In this document: piece after piece, positions 1-8,979 of the stretch
Layout: every line of letters begins with the position of its first letter
Numbering within the stretch: position 1 is the stretch's first letter
Source of the DNA: a bacterium
Lineage (GTDB): Bacteria > Planctomycetota > Planctomycetia > Kolteriales > Kolteriaceae
Assembly: GCA_019748235.1 (NCBI GenBank)
Contig: JAIEPU010000113.1
Location: 1 to 64,000 of the forward strand
Reading direction: 5' to 3'
Length of the DNA stretch: 64,000 nucleotides
Made by a program: the position numbers and the translations under genes
Notes under the pieces: generated by a model
Told to the model about the DNA's origin: nothing
The model's input: only the letters and a program-made list of their open reading frames with translations
Database searches by the model: none

Positions 1-743
1 ATAGCGTGAACGCGTTTCGGCTCGAAGGTCAAAAGACGATCATGTACCGCGTTCTCGAAGGACTGGGCTGGGAAGTCCCCGACTGGGTTGTCGTGCCCGG
101 CGGTAACCTTGGGAACTCGAGCGCGTTCGGCAAGGCATTCATCGAACTCAAGGAACTCGGGTTGATCGATCGAATACCTCGCCTTGCGATCATTAACGCG
201 GCAGGATCGAATACCCTTTATTCGCTGTATGAAGACCTTGGCGTTCGCTGGAACGGCGGCCACTGCGATACCGCGAATGTCGACCAGTTCTATCAAACGA
301 TGGACAGCGAGAACCGTCGCGCCTCGACGATAGCCAGCGCCATTGAGATCAATCGACCCGTCAATTTGACGAAGTGTCTCAGAGCTCTCGATGCATGCGA
401 CGGTGTCGTTCGGGAAGTCTTCGATCAAGAGATTCTCGACGCCAAGGCGATCGTCGGTGCCGGAGGTCTCGGTTGCGAACCGGCCAGCGCGGCCAGCGTC
501 GCGGGGGCGAAGCTGCTGCGCGAGCAGGGTGTCATTGCTCCGTCCGACCGGGTCGTCTGCATCCTGACCGGCCATCAGCTCAAAGACCCGAATGTCACGG
601 TGGCTTATCACAGTGGAAACCGGGACCTGTTTGACGAAGTCCTCGCCAAGCGCGGCGTTCGTCGGGCGAGTTTCGCGAATCGTCCCGTTCAAGTTGCCAA
701 TGAACTCACTGAAATCATCAACGCCATCCAGCTCAATTCATAA
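1..743 (+). CDS. thrC: Threonine synthase, 3' part (truncated by window edge)
   Basis: PLP-dependent enzyme that converts O-phosphohomoserine to threonine in the cytoplasm. The reading frame is open to the left edge, and the residues just before the GTG at position 6 (Ser-Val-Asn-Ala-Phe-Arg) read as continuous protein, so that GTG is internal. The segment [17 protein letters not shown] carries the glycine/serine-rich phosphate-binding loop of fold-type II PLP enzymes, and [21 protein letters not shown] is the second conserved loop near the C-terminus of threonine synthases. Only about the last 245 residues are visible; the catalytic lysine would lie upstream. The gene stands alone, with about 260 bases before the next gene. 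Family assignment is firm; whether it is the canonical pathway copy cannot be told from the fragment. Confidence 0.88.
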   Translation, partial: SVNAFRLEGQKTIMYRVLEGLGWEVPDWVVVPGGNLGNSSAFGKAFIELKELGLIDRIPRLAIINAAGSNTLYSLYEDLGVRWNGGHCDTANVDQFYQTMDSENRRASTIASAIEINRPVNLTKCLRALDACDGVVREVFDQEILDAKAIVGAGGLGCEPASAASVAGAKLLREQGVIAPSDRVVCILTGHQLKDPNVTVAYHSGNRDLFDEVLAKRGVRRASFANRPVQVANELTEIINAIQLNS

Positions 744-1006
744 GCCGTTGAGGTTGGTTCATTTGCTCGAGACGGTGCTTGGCCGACACTATTTGCTCGT
801 AAATTCATCTCGCCCCTATCTTGTGAAGGGTGATCGGTCCAGCTTCACCCAGCCAATTCCTCCCCTGTGCCTTGAATAGTCCCTCCATCCGCCTGTTTTC
901 GCGGGTGATTCCATCGTCCTTTGCTCATGGCTTGGGGTATGCTACACGTGTGTTACGGGAACGCTCTTCCAATGTGTCGCGACTCCGCCACCAAGGACCT
1001 ATCCGC

Positions 1007-2677
1007 TTGGCAAAACGGCAACCATTCGTGGGAATCGATCTCGGCACGACCAACTCGGTCGTCGCCTATATCGACGATGCCGGTCGGCTAACGACGATTC
1101 AGAATGCGGAAGGGGAACTGCTCACTCCCAGTGTGGTTTATTTTGAACCGGATCAGGCTCCGATTGTCGGTCGTGAAGCGGTGAAGGCGGGTTTGGTGGA
1201 TCCGGTCAACATGGCGGACGCCGCCAAGCGTGACATGGGTCGCGATTTCTACCGCAAGATGATTCGAGGAAAGCATGTTCCTCCGGCCGCCATTTCCAGC
1301 GTGATCCTTCGAAAGCTGGTGGACGATGCGAGCCAGCGTCTGGGGCCTCTCGAGCGTGTTGTCGTCACGGTTCCCGCTTACTTCAACGAGCCTCGTCGGA
1401 AGGCAACGATGGATGCCGCTCGGATGGCGGGCCTCAATAACGTCGAGCTGATCAATGAACCGACGGCAGCGGCGCTTGCATTCGGTTACCAGATGGGTCT
1501 CTTTACCACCGATGGTGGACTCGCCGACATTAAGACGAAAGTGCCGGGACGATACTCCCTTCTCGTTTATGATTTGGGCGGAGGAACCTTTGACGTCACC
1601 TTGATGCGAATTGAAGATCGCCACTTTCGTGCACTCGTTTGTGACGGCGACGTGCAGCTCGGTGGGCGGGATTGGGACGAGCGAATCGCGCAGTATGCCG
1701 CCGATCAATTCTCCAACGAGACTGGCATCGATCTGCGGAAGACTCCGGAGCTTGAAAGTCAGCTCTGGACGCAGGCGGAAGAAGCGAAGCGTTCTCTCAC
1801 AGCACGGGAGCGGACGACTCTTCGACTTACCGATGGAGCCGCACGGGTGTCGATCGACTTATCTCGTGGCGATCTTGAGCGGTTGACGGAGGATCTTTTA
1901 GGACGAACAAGGCTTACGTGCGAACTGGCGATGCAAGAGGCCCGCACCAAATGGGAATTGCTGGACACCATTCTTTTGGTGGGTGGATCGTCACGCATGC
2001 CGATGGTCTCCGCCATGCTTCGCGAGATGAGCGGCATCGAACCGAATCGTTCGGTGTCGCCCGACGAAGCTGTCGCTCACGGTGCGGCACTCTATGCCCA
2101 GATGATTTGGGGAGAGGAAGCTCAAGTCGTCGAGAGCGTGCAACGGCCGAAGAAGGCGAAGATCACCAACATCAATTCACACAGCCTAGGGATCGTCGGA
2201 GTCGACAGCAGAACAGGGGAGCGGCGCGTTTCGGTTCTCATCCCGAAGAACTCGCCCATTCCTCGGTCGAACACGAAGACATTTAAGACCCGAAAACTCG
2301 GGCAACAAAAGATCTATCTGCAGATCGTCGAAGGGGAGTCGGCCCGTCCTGAAGAATGCGCTCTGATCGGTGAATGCCGCTTGAGTGGATTGCCGAATGA
2401 TCTACCCGCCGACTGGCCTGTTCATGTGACGTTCGCTTATCGTCGGGATGGCCGTATCTTCGTCGAGGCGCGTGTTGAAGGCTCGGAACCGTTTCAAGTG
2501 GAGATCCAACGTCAGCGCCGAATTCGGCCGGAGGACGCGGAGACCTGGGCCGACAGCCTTCTCTCTGCTCCCAAAACCACCGAAGAGAAAGCCATCGTTC
2601 CACGCATCGAGGGAAAACTAAAGCCGGCAAAAAAAGAAGCCGGCAAGTCATCACCTCACCCTGAGGACGAGGAATAG
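1007..2677 (+). CDS. Hsp70/DnaK-family chaperone with short C-terminus
   Basis: ATP-dependent chaperone of the Hsp70 family. The open frame extends far upstream, but the TTG at 1007 is chosen because AAGGA lies 9 bases before it and translation immediately gives the Hsp70 N-terminus with phosphate-1 motif GIDLGTTNSVV (residues 9-19). The VPAYF...INEPTAAAL segment follows at about 118-160, phosphate-2 YDLGGGTFDVT at about 190 and the adenosine motif LVGGSSRMP near 325. A GTG at 974 is an alternative start. At 556 residues it is about 80 shorter than a typical DnaK. The nucleotide-binding domain and a beta substrate-binding region are present, but the helical lid is mostly missing and the end is a short Lys/Glu-rich tail. 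There is no neighbouring grpE or dnaJ, so it is probably a specialised paralogue and not the housekeeping dnaK. Confidence 0.85.
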   Translation: MAKRQPFVGIDLGTTNSVVAYIDDAGRLTTIQNAEGELLTPSVVYFEPDQAPIVGREAVKAGLVDPVNMADAAKRDMGRDFYRKMIRGKHVPPAAISSVILRKLVDDASQRLGPLERVVVTVPAYFNEPRRKATMDAARMAGLNNVELINEPTAAALAFGYQMGLFTTDGGLADIKTKVPGRYSLLVYDLGGGTFDVTLMRIEDRHFRALVCDGDVQLGGRDWDERIAQYAADQFSNETGIDLRKTPELESQLWTQAEEAKRSLTARERTTLRLTDGAARVSIDLSRGDLERLTEDLLGRTRLTCELAMQEARTKWELLDTILLVGGSSRMPMVSAMLREMSGIEPNRSVSPDEAVAHGAALYAQMIWGEEAQVVESVQRPKKAKITNINSHSLGIVGVDSRTGERRVSVLIPKNSPIPRSNTKTFKTRKLGQQKIYLQIVEGESARPEECALIGECRLSGLPNDLPADWPVHVTFAYRRDGRIFVEARVEGSEPFQVEIQRQRRIRPEDAETWADSLLSAPKTTEEKAIVPRIEGKLKPAKKEAGKSSPHPEDEE

Positions 2678-2713
2678 ACCGGCCGGCGATCTCTTAGGCG
2701 ACGCTGGTTTTGT

Positions 2714-4639
2714 TTACCGAGGTTTTGAGTCGAGTAGCGAGACCGGTCTGTCCGACTCGTCGCTTTCTTCCTTCTTCGGCAACCCGGGATCGCCCGGCGT
2801 TTCCAAATCCTTGGTCGGCAGAGCGCGGAAGAACCCAATCATCATTTCATCCCACGTTTGCGGCCCGAAGCGGACAGACTTCGTCGGATCGGGATTCGCG
2901 AGATTCTCGGGCGAGTTGTCGAAATGCGCCGTGCACTCGATGCGAGTTCCCTTGGGAAGGAGTTTCGGCTCCTTCAGCTCATACGTCAGTTGCCAATCGG
3001 GATCATAGTGCGGCACGTCGAGAAGAACTTCTCGCTTGCCATCGGGATACTTCGCCGTGAAGGTAAATGACTTGCCGCGCAGATGCATGTGGGGCGCCAT
3101 CGTCAAGAGCAGGACATCTTGATCAATCGGCCGAATGGCGTCGACGCGATAGTTTGGATCGCCCGGCGGAATGTTGAATCGCCGGTTGATGACCGCGCTG
3201 CTGACAATCTTCCGCTTGACGGTGGCGGGATCCGCGAAGAGAACACCCACCGAACTGAGGTCTTCCTGAGGCGAGCCGTTCGGCGTGTAATGCATCTGGA
3301 AGATGATCTTGGAACCTGGGGGGACGTAGATCGCCGATCCTTCCGGCAGAATCGTGGGTGCGTTGCCCGGCGCATACGCAGCAAGGCCAGAGCCCGCTCC
3401 CTCGCCGATTCCCGCGCGCTCAAGACCACCTCCGCCGCGTCGGCGACCCCCCTCCAAACCACCTCCTTGACCACCGCCACGGGCACCTCGTAGTCGAGCG
3501 AGTGCTCCGATCGCCTCGGGTTGAGCGACAAAAACGATGATGTGGTGGACGACCTGACGATTGCCGGGACGTGCTTCAGCCGCTTTGATCCATTTCCCTT
3601 CCTTCCAACCAGGATCAGCGATGAGATACTGATACGGAACCGTTCCCTCCGCTTGAATCTTGCGAGGGCGAGCCGACATCATGATGACTTGATCTGGCTT
3701 CGGGATGCGCCACCCCTCGGTGTATTCCTTGGCAGGGGGAAGGTCCGCCGGATCCCCCTCGGGTGATCCATTCGCGATCCACTGGTCAAGCAGTTCCTTT
3801 TCCTCTTTCGAGAGGCGCGCATCGTTGGCAAATTCACCGTGCGCCGGATCCGCGAACCAAGGAGGCATTCGGTTTTGATTCACGACTTCCCGAATCGTTT
3901 CTCCCCAGCCTGCGACTTCGTCGTAGTTCGTGAGTGAAAAAGGAGCCACTTCACCTGGACGATGGCATTCGACGCATTTGTTTTGCAAGAGTCGCGAAAT
4001 TTGCTTGGTATAGGTCACGTCCCCGCCTGCGGATTTCTTCGGCGTGCGCCCGATGATACAGCCGGCGATCTCTGTCGAGGGCACAGAGATCTCTTTGCCC
4101 GCGACTAGCTCTTGGATTGCTTCTTTTAGGTCATGTCGCGAAACCGCATACTTGGCGTAGCTTGACGTTCGGCCAAGAACATATTGGTCGTCGATTCGGC
4201 CGTGGTAACGAACGACATGATTCCCATCCAGAAGAAAGGCCTCGGGAGTTCGTTTGGCACCAAACTGGTCGGCGACTTTATTCCCCGGATCCTTCAGAAG
4301 GGGAATTTTGAACTCGTGTTGCTTGGCATACGTTTCAAGATCGGTGATCGAATCTTGGGAATTCGAATCGATGGCGAGGAATGCAATCCCCTCCTTCTCG
4401 AAGTCGTTCGCCATCACTTGAAGTTTTGGAGCATACAGCTTCGCGAGAGGGCACTCTGCTCCCAGGAAGACGACGACGATTCCTTTTTTGTCTTTGAGCT
4501 CGCCGAGACTGAATACCTTCCCACGGTAATCCTGAAGTGAGAAGTGATCGATCTTCTTGCCGATCGTGCTCGGAGCCGACGATTCGTTGGCCGCTCCAAG
4601 TAACGGCAACAGGGCCGTTATCCAGATGCATGCGGTCAT
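2714..4639 (-). CDS. Redoxin / cytochrome c / copper type II monooxygenase-like fusion protein
   Basis: Secreted three-part redox protein of 641 residues with a signal peptide (1-17). Residues 26-175 are a thioredoxin-like redoxin domain with a single cysteine, C63 in GAECPLAK, not a CXXC pair. Residues 205-300 hold a haem site CVECH (222-226) with a possible axial methionine in RMPPW (258). After that comes a domain resembling copper type II ascorbate-dependent monooxygenases: H365-H366, H450 (QMHY), H517 and H519 (HMH), and M599 or M600 match the spacing logic of the six copper ligands of peptidylglycine alpha-hydroxylating monooxygenase. A Gly/Arg-rich low-complexity insert occupies 385-420. 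It is the last gene of the ECF sigma operon; its ATG overlaps the upstream stop by four bases, suggesting translational coupling. Substrate is unknown; periplasmic hydroxylation or electron transfer is inferred. Confidence 0.8.
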   Translation of the reverse strand: MTACIWITALLPLLGAANESSAPSTIGKKIDHFSLQDYRGKVFSLGELKDKKGIVVVFLGAECPLAKLYAPKLQVMANDFEKEGIAFLAIDSNSQDSITDLETYAKQHEFKIPLLKDPGNKVADQFGAKRTPEAFLLDGNHVVRYHGRIDDQYVLGRTSSYAKYAVSRHDLKEAIQELVAGKEISVPSTEIAGCIIGRTPKKSAGGDVTYTKQISRLLQNKCVECHRPGEVAPFSLTNYDEVAGWGETIREVVNQNRMPPWFADPAHGEFANDARLSKEEKELLDQWIANGSPEGDPADLPPAKEYTEGWRIPKPDQVIMMSARPRKIQAEGTVPYQYLIADPGWKEGKWIKAAEARPGNRQVVHHIIVFVAQPEAIGALARLRGARGGGQGGGLEGGRRRGGGGLERAGIGEGAGSGLAAYAPGNAPTILPEGSAIYVPPGSKIIFQMHYTPNGSPQEDLSSVGVLFADPATVKRKIVSSAVINRRFNIPPGDPNYRVDAIRPIDQDVLLLTMAPHMHLRGKSFTFTAKYPDGKREVLLDVPHYDPDWQLTYELKEPKLLPKGTRIECTAHFDNSPENLANPDPTKSVRFGPQTWDEMMIGFFRALPTKDLETPGDPGLPKKEESDESDRPVSLLDSKPR

Positions 4640-5136
4640 TCGGTTCCACCTTTCTCGTCACTGAGTTGTTTGGTGATCGATTCAATATTGTCTTGGATTC
4701 CCATGCGCTGAATCGTGTCGCGAAGCTTAACTTTCCAGGCAGATTGTTGCTCGGGAGACAGCACCTTCGAGACATCCATGACAAACTCTTGGAGCAAAGG
4801 ACGATAGTGAGGAAAAAGCTCCGCCCGCAATTTCCTCATCTCCTCCTGATGATCTCTGACGATATCGGCGATCTGATCATGCTGTGCTCGCGAAAGGGTG
4901 AGATCCCTCTGTAGTTGGTCAGCAATCAGTGCCGGGATTCGATCTTTAAGTGGAAGTCGTCGCTGCCGCTCGTGGCGAATATTCATGGCGGCCGCCCCGA
5001 TGACGATCCCGCACGAAAAAATGACGAGTCCCATTCCAATGGAAAGGAGCGGTCGACTCCTCGTCGATTGACCGGGAGGCTCGAGCAGACTCACGCTGCC
5101 GTTCTCCCTTTCTCGCGTCCAATCTGCTTGGCTCAT
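4636..5136 (-). CDS. Membrane-anchored Spy/CpxP-like helical protein
   Basis: A 166-residue protein with a short cytoplasmic N-terminus, one membrane segment at about 30-50, and a long helical periplasmic part. The pattern of a helix rich in Arg/Gln/Glu, then LSPEQQSAW, resembles the LTxxQ-type repeats of Spy/CpxP and periplasmic heavy-metal sensor (CnrX/ZraP-like) proteins. Those families act as periplasmic chaperones or as sensors that control an ECF sigma factor. Its place between an ECF sigma factor gene and a periplasmic copper/haem enzyme fits a sensing or protective role, but this is inference. It overlaps both neighbours by four bases. There is no His/Met-rich metal site that I can see, so metal sensing is not demonstrated. 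Confidence 0.6.
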   Translation of the reverse strand: MSQADWTRERENGSVSLLEPPGQSTRSRPLLSIGMGLVIFSCGIVIGAAAMNIRHERQRRLPLKDRIPALIADQLQRDLTLSRAQHDQIADIVRDHQEEMRKLRAELFPHYRPLLQEFVMDVSKVLSPEQQSAWKVKLRDTIQRMGIQDNIESITKQLSDEKGGTE

Positions 5137-5423
5137 TGCATCACCTGCTCCAGCATCTCAAACTCATCAATTCCTGAGGGATCCGTCAGGGCGAGGTACG
5201 TGACGTCCTCTTCCCGGCTGTTGCCTGGGAATAGAGACGCGCCAACCGTTGCCATCATCAAAATCGAGGCAGCGATCATTATCCAGGCTAGCGGCCGATC
5301 GATTCTCGGCTTGGGTTGATGACGCAATGCTTCAAGAACTCGCGAGGAAACGTTGATGGATGGAGCATCGGCAAGATCTGCCTGTCTACTTAGCTCACGA
5401 ATCCAATCGATTTCCGAATTCAT
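5133..5423 (-). CDS. Small single-pass membrane protein, possible anti-sigma partner
   Basis: A 96-residue protein encoded directly after the ECF sigma gene, with four-base overlaps on both sides. Residues 1-40 are hydrophilic and probably helical (SEIDWIRELSRQADLADA), 45-65 form one hydrophobic membrane segment, and about 30 residues follow outside. Size, topology and position match the small membrane anti-sigma factors that often sit next to ECF sigma genes. There is no zinc-binding HxxxCxxC motif, so it is not a classical ZAS-domain anti-sigma factor, and I cannot name a family. Function as a sigma-factor antagonist is a guess from context. Confidence 0.6.
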   Translation of the reverse strand: MNSEIDWIRELSRQADLADAPSINVSSRVLEALRHQPKPRIDRPLAWIMIAASILMMATVGASLFPGNSREEDVTYLALTDPSGIDEFEMLEQVMQ

Positions 5424-6046
5424 TTCTTGGTGTTCTCCTTTATCGGAGAAGAGTTTTTGCCAGCGAATGGATCGTTCGACTTAGAATCATCCGAAATCGA
5501 TTCCTGACCGAATTCCTGGAAGAGCTTTCGAAGCTTTTGGCGAGCTCGAAATGCTTGGACTTTCACCATCGTGACCGACCAGCCGGTCAAGTCGGCGACT
5601 TCGTTGAGACTGTTTCCCTCGACGTAGTGAAGGAGAAGCACCATTCGGTCGCGCGGCGGAAGCTGAGCGAGAAGCCACTCAAGTTGCTCCGCTGCATCAA
5701 CAGGATTCGGAGTCGCTTTGTCGTTCAGTGTCGAGCGTTTGGCCCAAGTCTTCAGAAGTTCGCGCTCTCGCTCTTCTCCTCGCTTCGACTTCCAGTACCG
5801 GTATCCGGTCCGCGTAGAGATGCGGGCAAGCCAATGCGAAAAAGGAGACTCGCTCCGATAGCTTTGAAGACTCCTGTAAGCCTCGACAAGAACGTCTTGG
5901 ACGAGTTCTTCAATCACTCCCCGGTCACGAGTGAATTTCAACATTTGCCTTGCCACGGCGGCTTGGTGACGCGCGACAAGACGCGCAAACGCTCCTCCAT
6001 CTCCGCCGAGACTCAATCGGATATCCATTTCGTCATTGGGCTGCAC
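5420..6046 (-). CDS. ECF-type RNA polymerase sigma factor
   Basis: A 208-residue sigma-70 family protein with only regions 2 and 4, as in extracytoplasmic function sigma factors. Region 2 spans about 20-90 and includes EELVQDVLVEAYRSLQSYR and the FSHWLARI stretch. Region 4 spans about 120-180, with LPPRDRMVLLLHYVEGNSLNEVA followed by a helix-turn-helix (DLTGWSVTMVKVQAFRARQKLRK). The tail is Ser/Asn/Lys-rich. It heads a four-gene overlapping operon with a small membrane protein, a Spy-like protein and a redoxin/haem/copper fusion enzyme, so it probably controls an envelope redox or metal response and its own operon. I could not identify a promoter with a convincing GGAAC-type -35 element upstream. 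Confidence 0.88.
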   Translation of the reverse strand: MQPNDEMDIRLSLGGDGGAFARLVARHQAAVARQMLKFTRDRGVIEELVQDVLVEAYRSLQSYRSESPFSHWLARISTRTGYRYWKSKRGEERERELLKTWAKRSTLNDKATPNPVDAAEQLEWLLAQLPPRDRMVLLLHYVEGNSLNEVADLTGWSVTMVKVQAFRARQKLRKLFQEFGQESISDDSKSNDPFAGKNSSPIKENTKK

Positions 6047-6248
6047 GCGATTCGAGTACCTTCACCACTCATCCGATGGAATTTAACCCAGTCGGCACTC
6101 ATTCGGATCGGGTGAGGATGAACGAATCCATGCGTCCCGCCACAAGGTCGTGGGCAGATCGGAGGAGGAGGTTACATCCAGGAAGCTGGTTTTCTCGATT
6201 TATGTACGAGTGGCTAGGATTTCGGTCAAAAACAATAGGCACATCGGT

Positions 6249-6728
6249 TCAGTAGTCCAGCGATGCTGGGACACGGTGTTTAGGGGGCGGATCATTCGGA
6301 CCAATCCGTTTCGCTTCGTCTTCGAGAGCGACGGTGAATACGTATCCTTCGTACCCGGCGTTGTCGCCTCCCAGGATGCGAACCTTCGTGAAATTCTGAT
6401 TGGGAGTGAGAATGAGAACCGAATCAGCGAATTTGATTTGATCCTTTAACATGTCGTACCAGTCGTGGGCGACCTGAACGTCCTTCGACTTCCCATTTTG
6501 CTCCGCTTTTTTGAGGCGGAGAGACATCCGGCGCGATTCCGCACAGAGGAGTTGGGTCTGGCTGACGTCTAGTGGATGTTGTAGCTCTACCTTTACGCCT
6601 GCCTTATACCGCATTTCAGCCAACGGTTCGAGCTTGGCGCGACCGCGAAAATTGCCGTGAGCCTGAATGTAGAACCCAATGGGCACCATGATGCATACGG
6701 CAACGAAAAGGACCGCGACCCAACGCAT
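6249..6728 (-). CDS. Hypothetical membrane-anchored protein
   Basis: Unrecognised protein of about 159 residues. The start at 6728 is chosen because a purine-rich GGAGAGGAG ribosome-binding site lies just upstream and translation begins with a signal-anchor (MRWVAVLFVAVCIMVPIGFYI). The remainder is hydrophilic: a middle helical part rich in Lys/Arg/Gln and a C-terminal beta-like part ending in a proline-rich tail. The stop is 57 bases downstream of the AAA+ ATPase gene stop-to-start gap on the same strand, so co-transcription is likely. No conserved catalytic motif is visible and I do not assign a function. Confidence 0.6.
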   Translation of the reverse strand: MRWVAVLFVAVCIMVPIGFYIQAHGNFRGRAKLEPLAEMRYKAGVKVELQHPLDVSQTQLLCAESRRMSLRLKKAEQNGKSKDVQVAHDWYDMLKDQIKFADSVLILTPNQNFTKVRILGGDNAGYEGYVFTVALEDEAKRIGPNDPPPKHRVPASLDY

Positions 6729-6784
6729 GGAGAATCTCCTCTCCGTTAGTGTAGCGGTCGAAGAACGGTTTGGCCGGGCGAGGA

Positions 6785-8110
6785 TCAACTCAGGAAGTAG
6801 TCCTGAGCCACGTGCGACAACCAGTCGCCGCGCAATTCCCGCTCAAGATCATGGAAATCGATGTAGGCGGTGAGCTGAGCCAACAAGTCACGAGGATGGC
6901 ATCGTCGGAATGACCTCTCCGCCAACTGATAATGTTGTTTGATGAGCTGTTTGACCGCATGCTCGCAAAACTTGAACCCATGCGATTCCGCGACGGAGCG
7001 GAAGATCTTTCGGAATTCCTCCTCGGTCGGATCATCGACGGAAATCTTGTAAGGGATTCGACGAAGGAATGCCTCGTCCACGAGATCCTTTGGTTCGATG
7101 TTCGTTGAAAAGACGGCCAGAAGATCGAACGGAACCGCGAATCGATTCCCCGTGAACAATGTCAAAAGGTCGTACTTTCGATCAAGAGGAACAATCCAGC
7201 GATTGAGAAGATCGGCCGGCGAAATGCGCTGTCGGCCGAAGTCATCGATCACCAAGACGCCACCGTTCGCCTTGAGTTGAAGTGGCGATTCGCTGATGTT
7301 CGTCGAGGGATCGTGACGAATCTCAAGCGAGTCCATGGTCAATTCTCCGCCGGCGATGACCGTCGGTCGTTCAATGCGGAGCCAGCGGAGATCAGAGGTC
7401 TCGCGCAAAACGCTCTGAGTCTTCGCTGTTTCCACCGGTTGGTGGTATGCGGGATCGTAGACTTTGATAATGCAGTCACTGACGATTAGAGCATGGGGGA
7501 TCCAGATTGTGGAACTGAAGCTTCGGGCGATCCGCTCGGCGATCGATGTCTTGCCGTTGCCGGGTTGTCCATAAAGAAAGAGACCTGCTCCCGTTCGGAT
7601 GGCAGGGCCGATGCGAGAAAAAAGAGATGCATCGACCGAGAGTGATTGAAAAGCCCGAGCGATCGATTCTCGTGAAACGGAGTCATTGCGGATTGACTGA
7701 GCGGCGACCGACTCCACGTACTGTTCCAAAGGGACTGGAGCGGGACCGACATAAGAACACGCGTCTAACCATTGTTTCGCTTGCCTGTGACCCTCGTCAG
7801 TCAGTTGAAAAGTAAAGTCCCCAAAGGCCGACACATTGGTGCTCATCACGAGTCGCCGGGTCTTCAGTCCGGTCAGACGCTTTTCGATGATGGAGAAGGG
7901 AAGGTGAATGCTTCGAGCGATTTGTCGGCCTTGAGACGAGTGCACGCTCAGAAGGTACTTACCAATCAGAGAATCGACGGTCGCTTCCGAAAGGCCAGAC
8001 GATTCGAGTGTCGCGGGTTCCTCGGGATGAAAAGTTGTCGAGACTGCCGAGGTAGCATTGCTTTTCCTAGAGTCGATCAATTCGCTAATCACCATATCGA
8101 CCGCTTTCAT
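6785..8110 (-). CDS. AAA+ ATPase with N-terminal winged-helix-like domain
   Basis: Cytoplasmic 441-residue ATPase. Residues about 40-110 look like a winged-helix or DprA/ESCRT-like small helical domain (IARSIHLPFSIIEKRLTGLK). The AAA+ module contains Walker A GQPGNGKT (181-188), Walker B VLVIDDF (284-290), a sensor-1 asparagine in FSTNIEP (about 337) and a DEAFLRRI segment that could supply the arginine finger. The C-terminal part is a helical lid (FRRCHPRDLLAQLTAYI). The Walker B motif ends in Asp-Asp, not Asp-Glu, so hydrolysis may be unusual, though a neighbouring residue could act. It precedes a small membrane-anchored protein on the same strand. It resembles predicted ATPases of the MoxR-like or pilus/secretion-associated kind, but I cannot say which pathway it serves. 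Confidence 0.8.
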   Translation of the reverse strand: MKAVDMVISELIDSRKSNATSAVSTTFHPEEPATLESSGLSEATVDSLIGKYLLSVHSSQGRQIARSIHLPFSIIEKRLTGLKTRRLVMSTNVSAFGDFTFQLTDEGHRQAKQWLDACSYVGPAPVPLEQYVESVAAQSIRNDSVSRESIARAFQSLSVDASLFSRIGPAIRTGAGLFLYGQPGNGKTSIAERIARSFSSTIWIPHALIVSDCIIKVYDPAYHQPVETAKTQSVLRETSDLRWLRIERPTVIAGGELTMDSLEIRHDPSTNISESPLQLKANGGVLVIDDFGRQRISPADLLNRWIVPLDRKYDLLTLFTGNRFAVPFDLLAVFSTNIEPKDLVDEAFLRRIPYKISVDDPTEEEFRKIFRSVAESHGFKFCEHAVKQLIKQHYQLAERSFRRCHPRDLLAQLTAYIDFHDLERELRGDWLSHVAQDYFLS

Positions 8111-8204
8111 CGCGCAGACTTGCTTGAGATATGACGTCGTTCAAGCGTAGCACGATTTTGACGGCCGATTCGGGATTGCACCTAGTTCTAAAGGAGTATG
8201 CCCT

Positions 8205-8936
8205 TTACCGCGAATCCTTTGTGTTCTCCCTTTTGTCGACCATCTGAATGATTTCATCGACGAACGCACTCGCGGAAGCACTTCCGCTCTTGGCGGAAGA
8301 ACTCTTCTTCGTCGAGCTCTCGTTTTGGTTTGGCGTCGAAATGCGATCCCAAAGTTGAGAAAGCTTTGGACGGTCATTCGTATCGCTCGACGGGGAGGAC
8401 TTGCTGAATGCGGGAATCACCTTTGATGGGGTGGTCTGATCGTTCCACGAGGCAAGGTACGGTTCGAGGAAGTCATGCACCTCACCAGGGAGCACCGGTT
8501 CGATCTGACGCATCACATATCCAGCGGCATACCCTGATTTCGTCTGGAGGACGTGGTCTCTTCCTTTAGGGGAAAGACTCACGAAAAAGAACGTGATCAG
8601 CAGGCAGATCAGACATCCCTTGACGGCGCCTAACAGCACACCCACATGTCGATCGAAATTTACCATCTTCATCGACTCGATCACGCCGTGAAAAATTCGG
8701 ATCACGAGATGGACCGCGAGCGCGATTCCAACATAGATGGCGAGCAGGGCGACGAATCGATTGGTCGGCGCGTGTTCACCGAACCAGGGAGCGTACTGAG
8801 CCGAGAGAGGATACGCCACCACATAACCGAGCACGATCGAGACGATCGGGGCGACTTGCCAAGCCATTCCCTTCCACGCTCCGTGCAGTGCGGAGAGGAT
8901 AATGATCCCGATCATCAGTCCGTCGTACCAATCCAT
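8205..8936 (-). CDS. CvpA-family membrane protein
   Basis: A 243-residue protein whose first 130 residues carry four hydrophobic segments with the CvpA arrangement: MDWYDGLMIGIIILSALHGAWKGM at the N-terminus, then a YVVAYPLSAQYAPWF region, a long third segment and a last one at about 108-128 (VGVLLGAVKGCLICLLITFFF). CvpA proteins are inner-membrane proteins of poorly understood function, linked to colicin V production and to envelope stress survival. Residues 165-243 form a Ser/Lys-rich low-complexity tail, which is longer than in Escherichia coli CvpA. It lies upstream of the AAA+ gene on the same strand, with a gap of about 95 bases. Confidence 0.78.
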   Translation of the reverse strand: MDWYDGLMIGIIILSALHGAWKGMAWQVAPIVSIVLGYVVAYPLSAQYAPWFGEHAPTNRFVALLAIYVGIALAVHLVIRIFHGVIESMKMVNFDRHVGVLLGAVKGCLICLLITFFFVSLSPKGRDHVLQTKSGYAAGYVMRQIEPVLPGEVHDFLEPYLASWNDQTTPSKVIPAFSKSSPSSDTNDRPKLSQLWDRISTPNQNESSTKKSSSAKSGSASASAFVDEIIQMVDKRENTKDSR

Positions 8937-8979
8937 GTCAACCTCTTGATGAAAACGCTTTGGAAACGGAAAGCGATGA

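Noticed and set aside
5360-6115. Plus-strand open frame across the sigma factor gene
   Set aside because: Entirely antisense to a clear ECF sigma factor and its partner, without family features.
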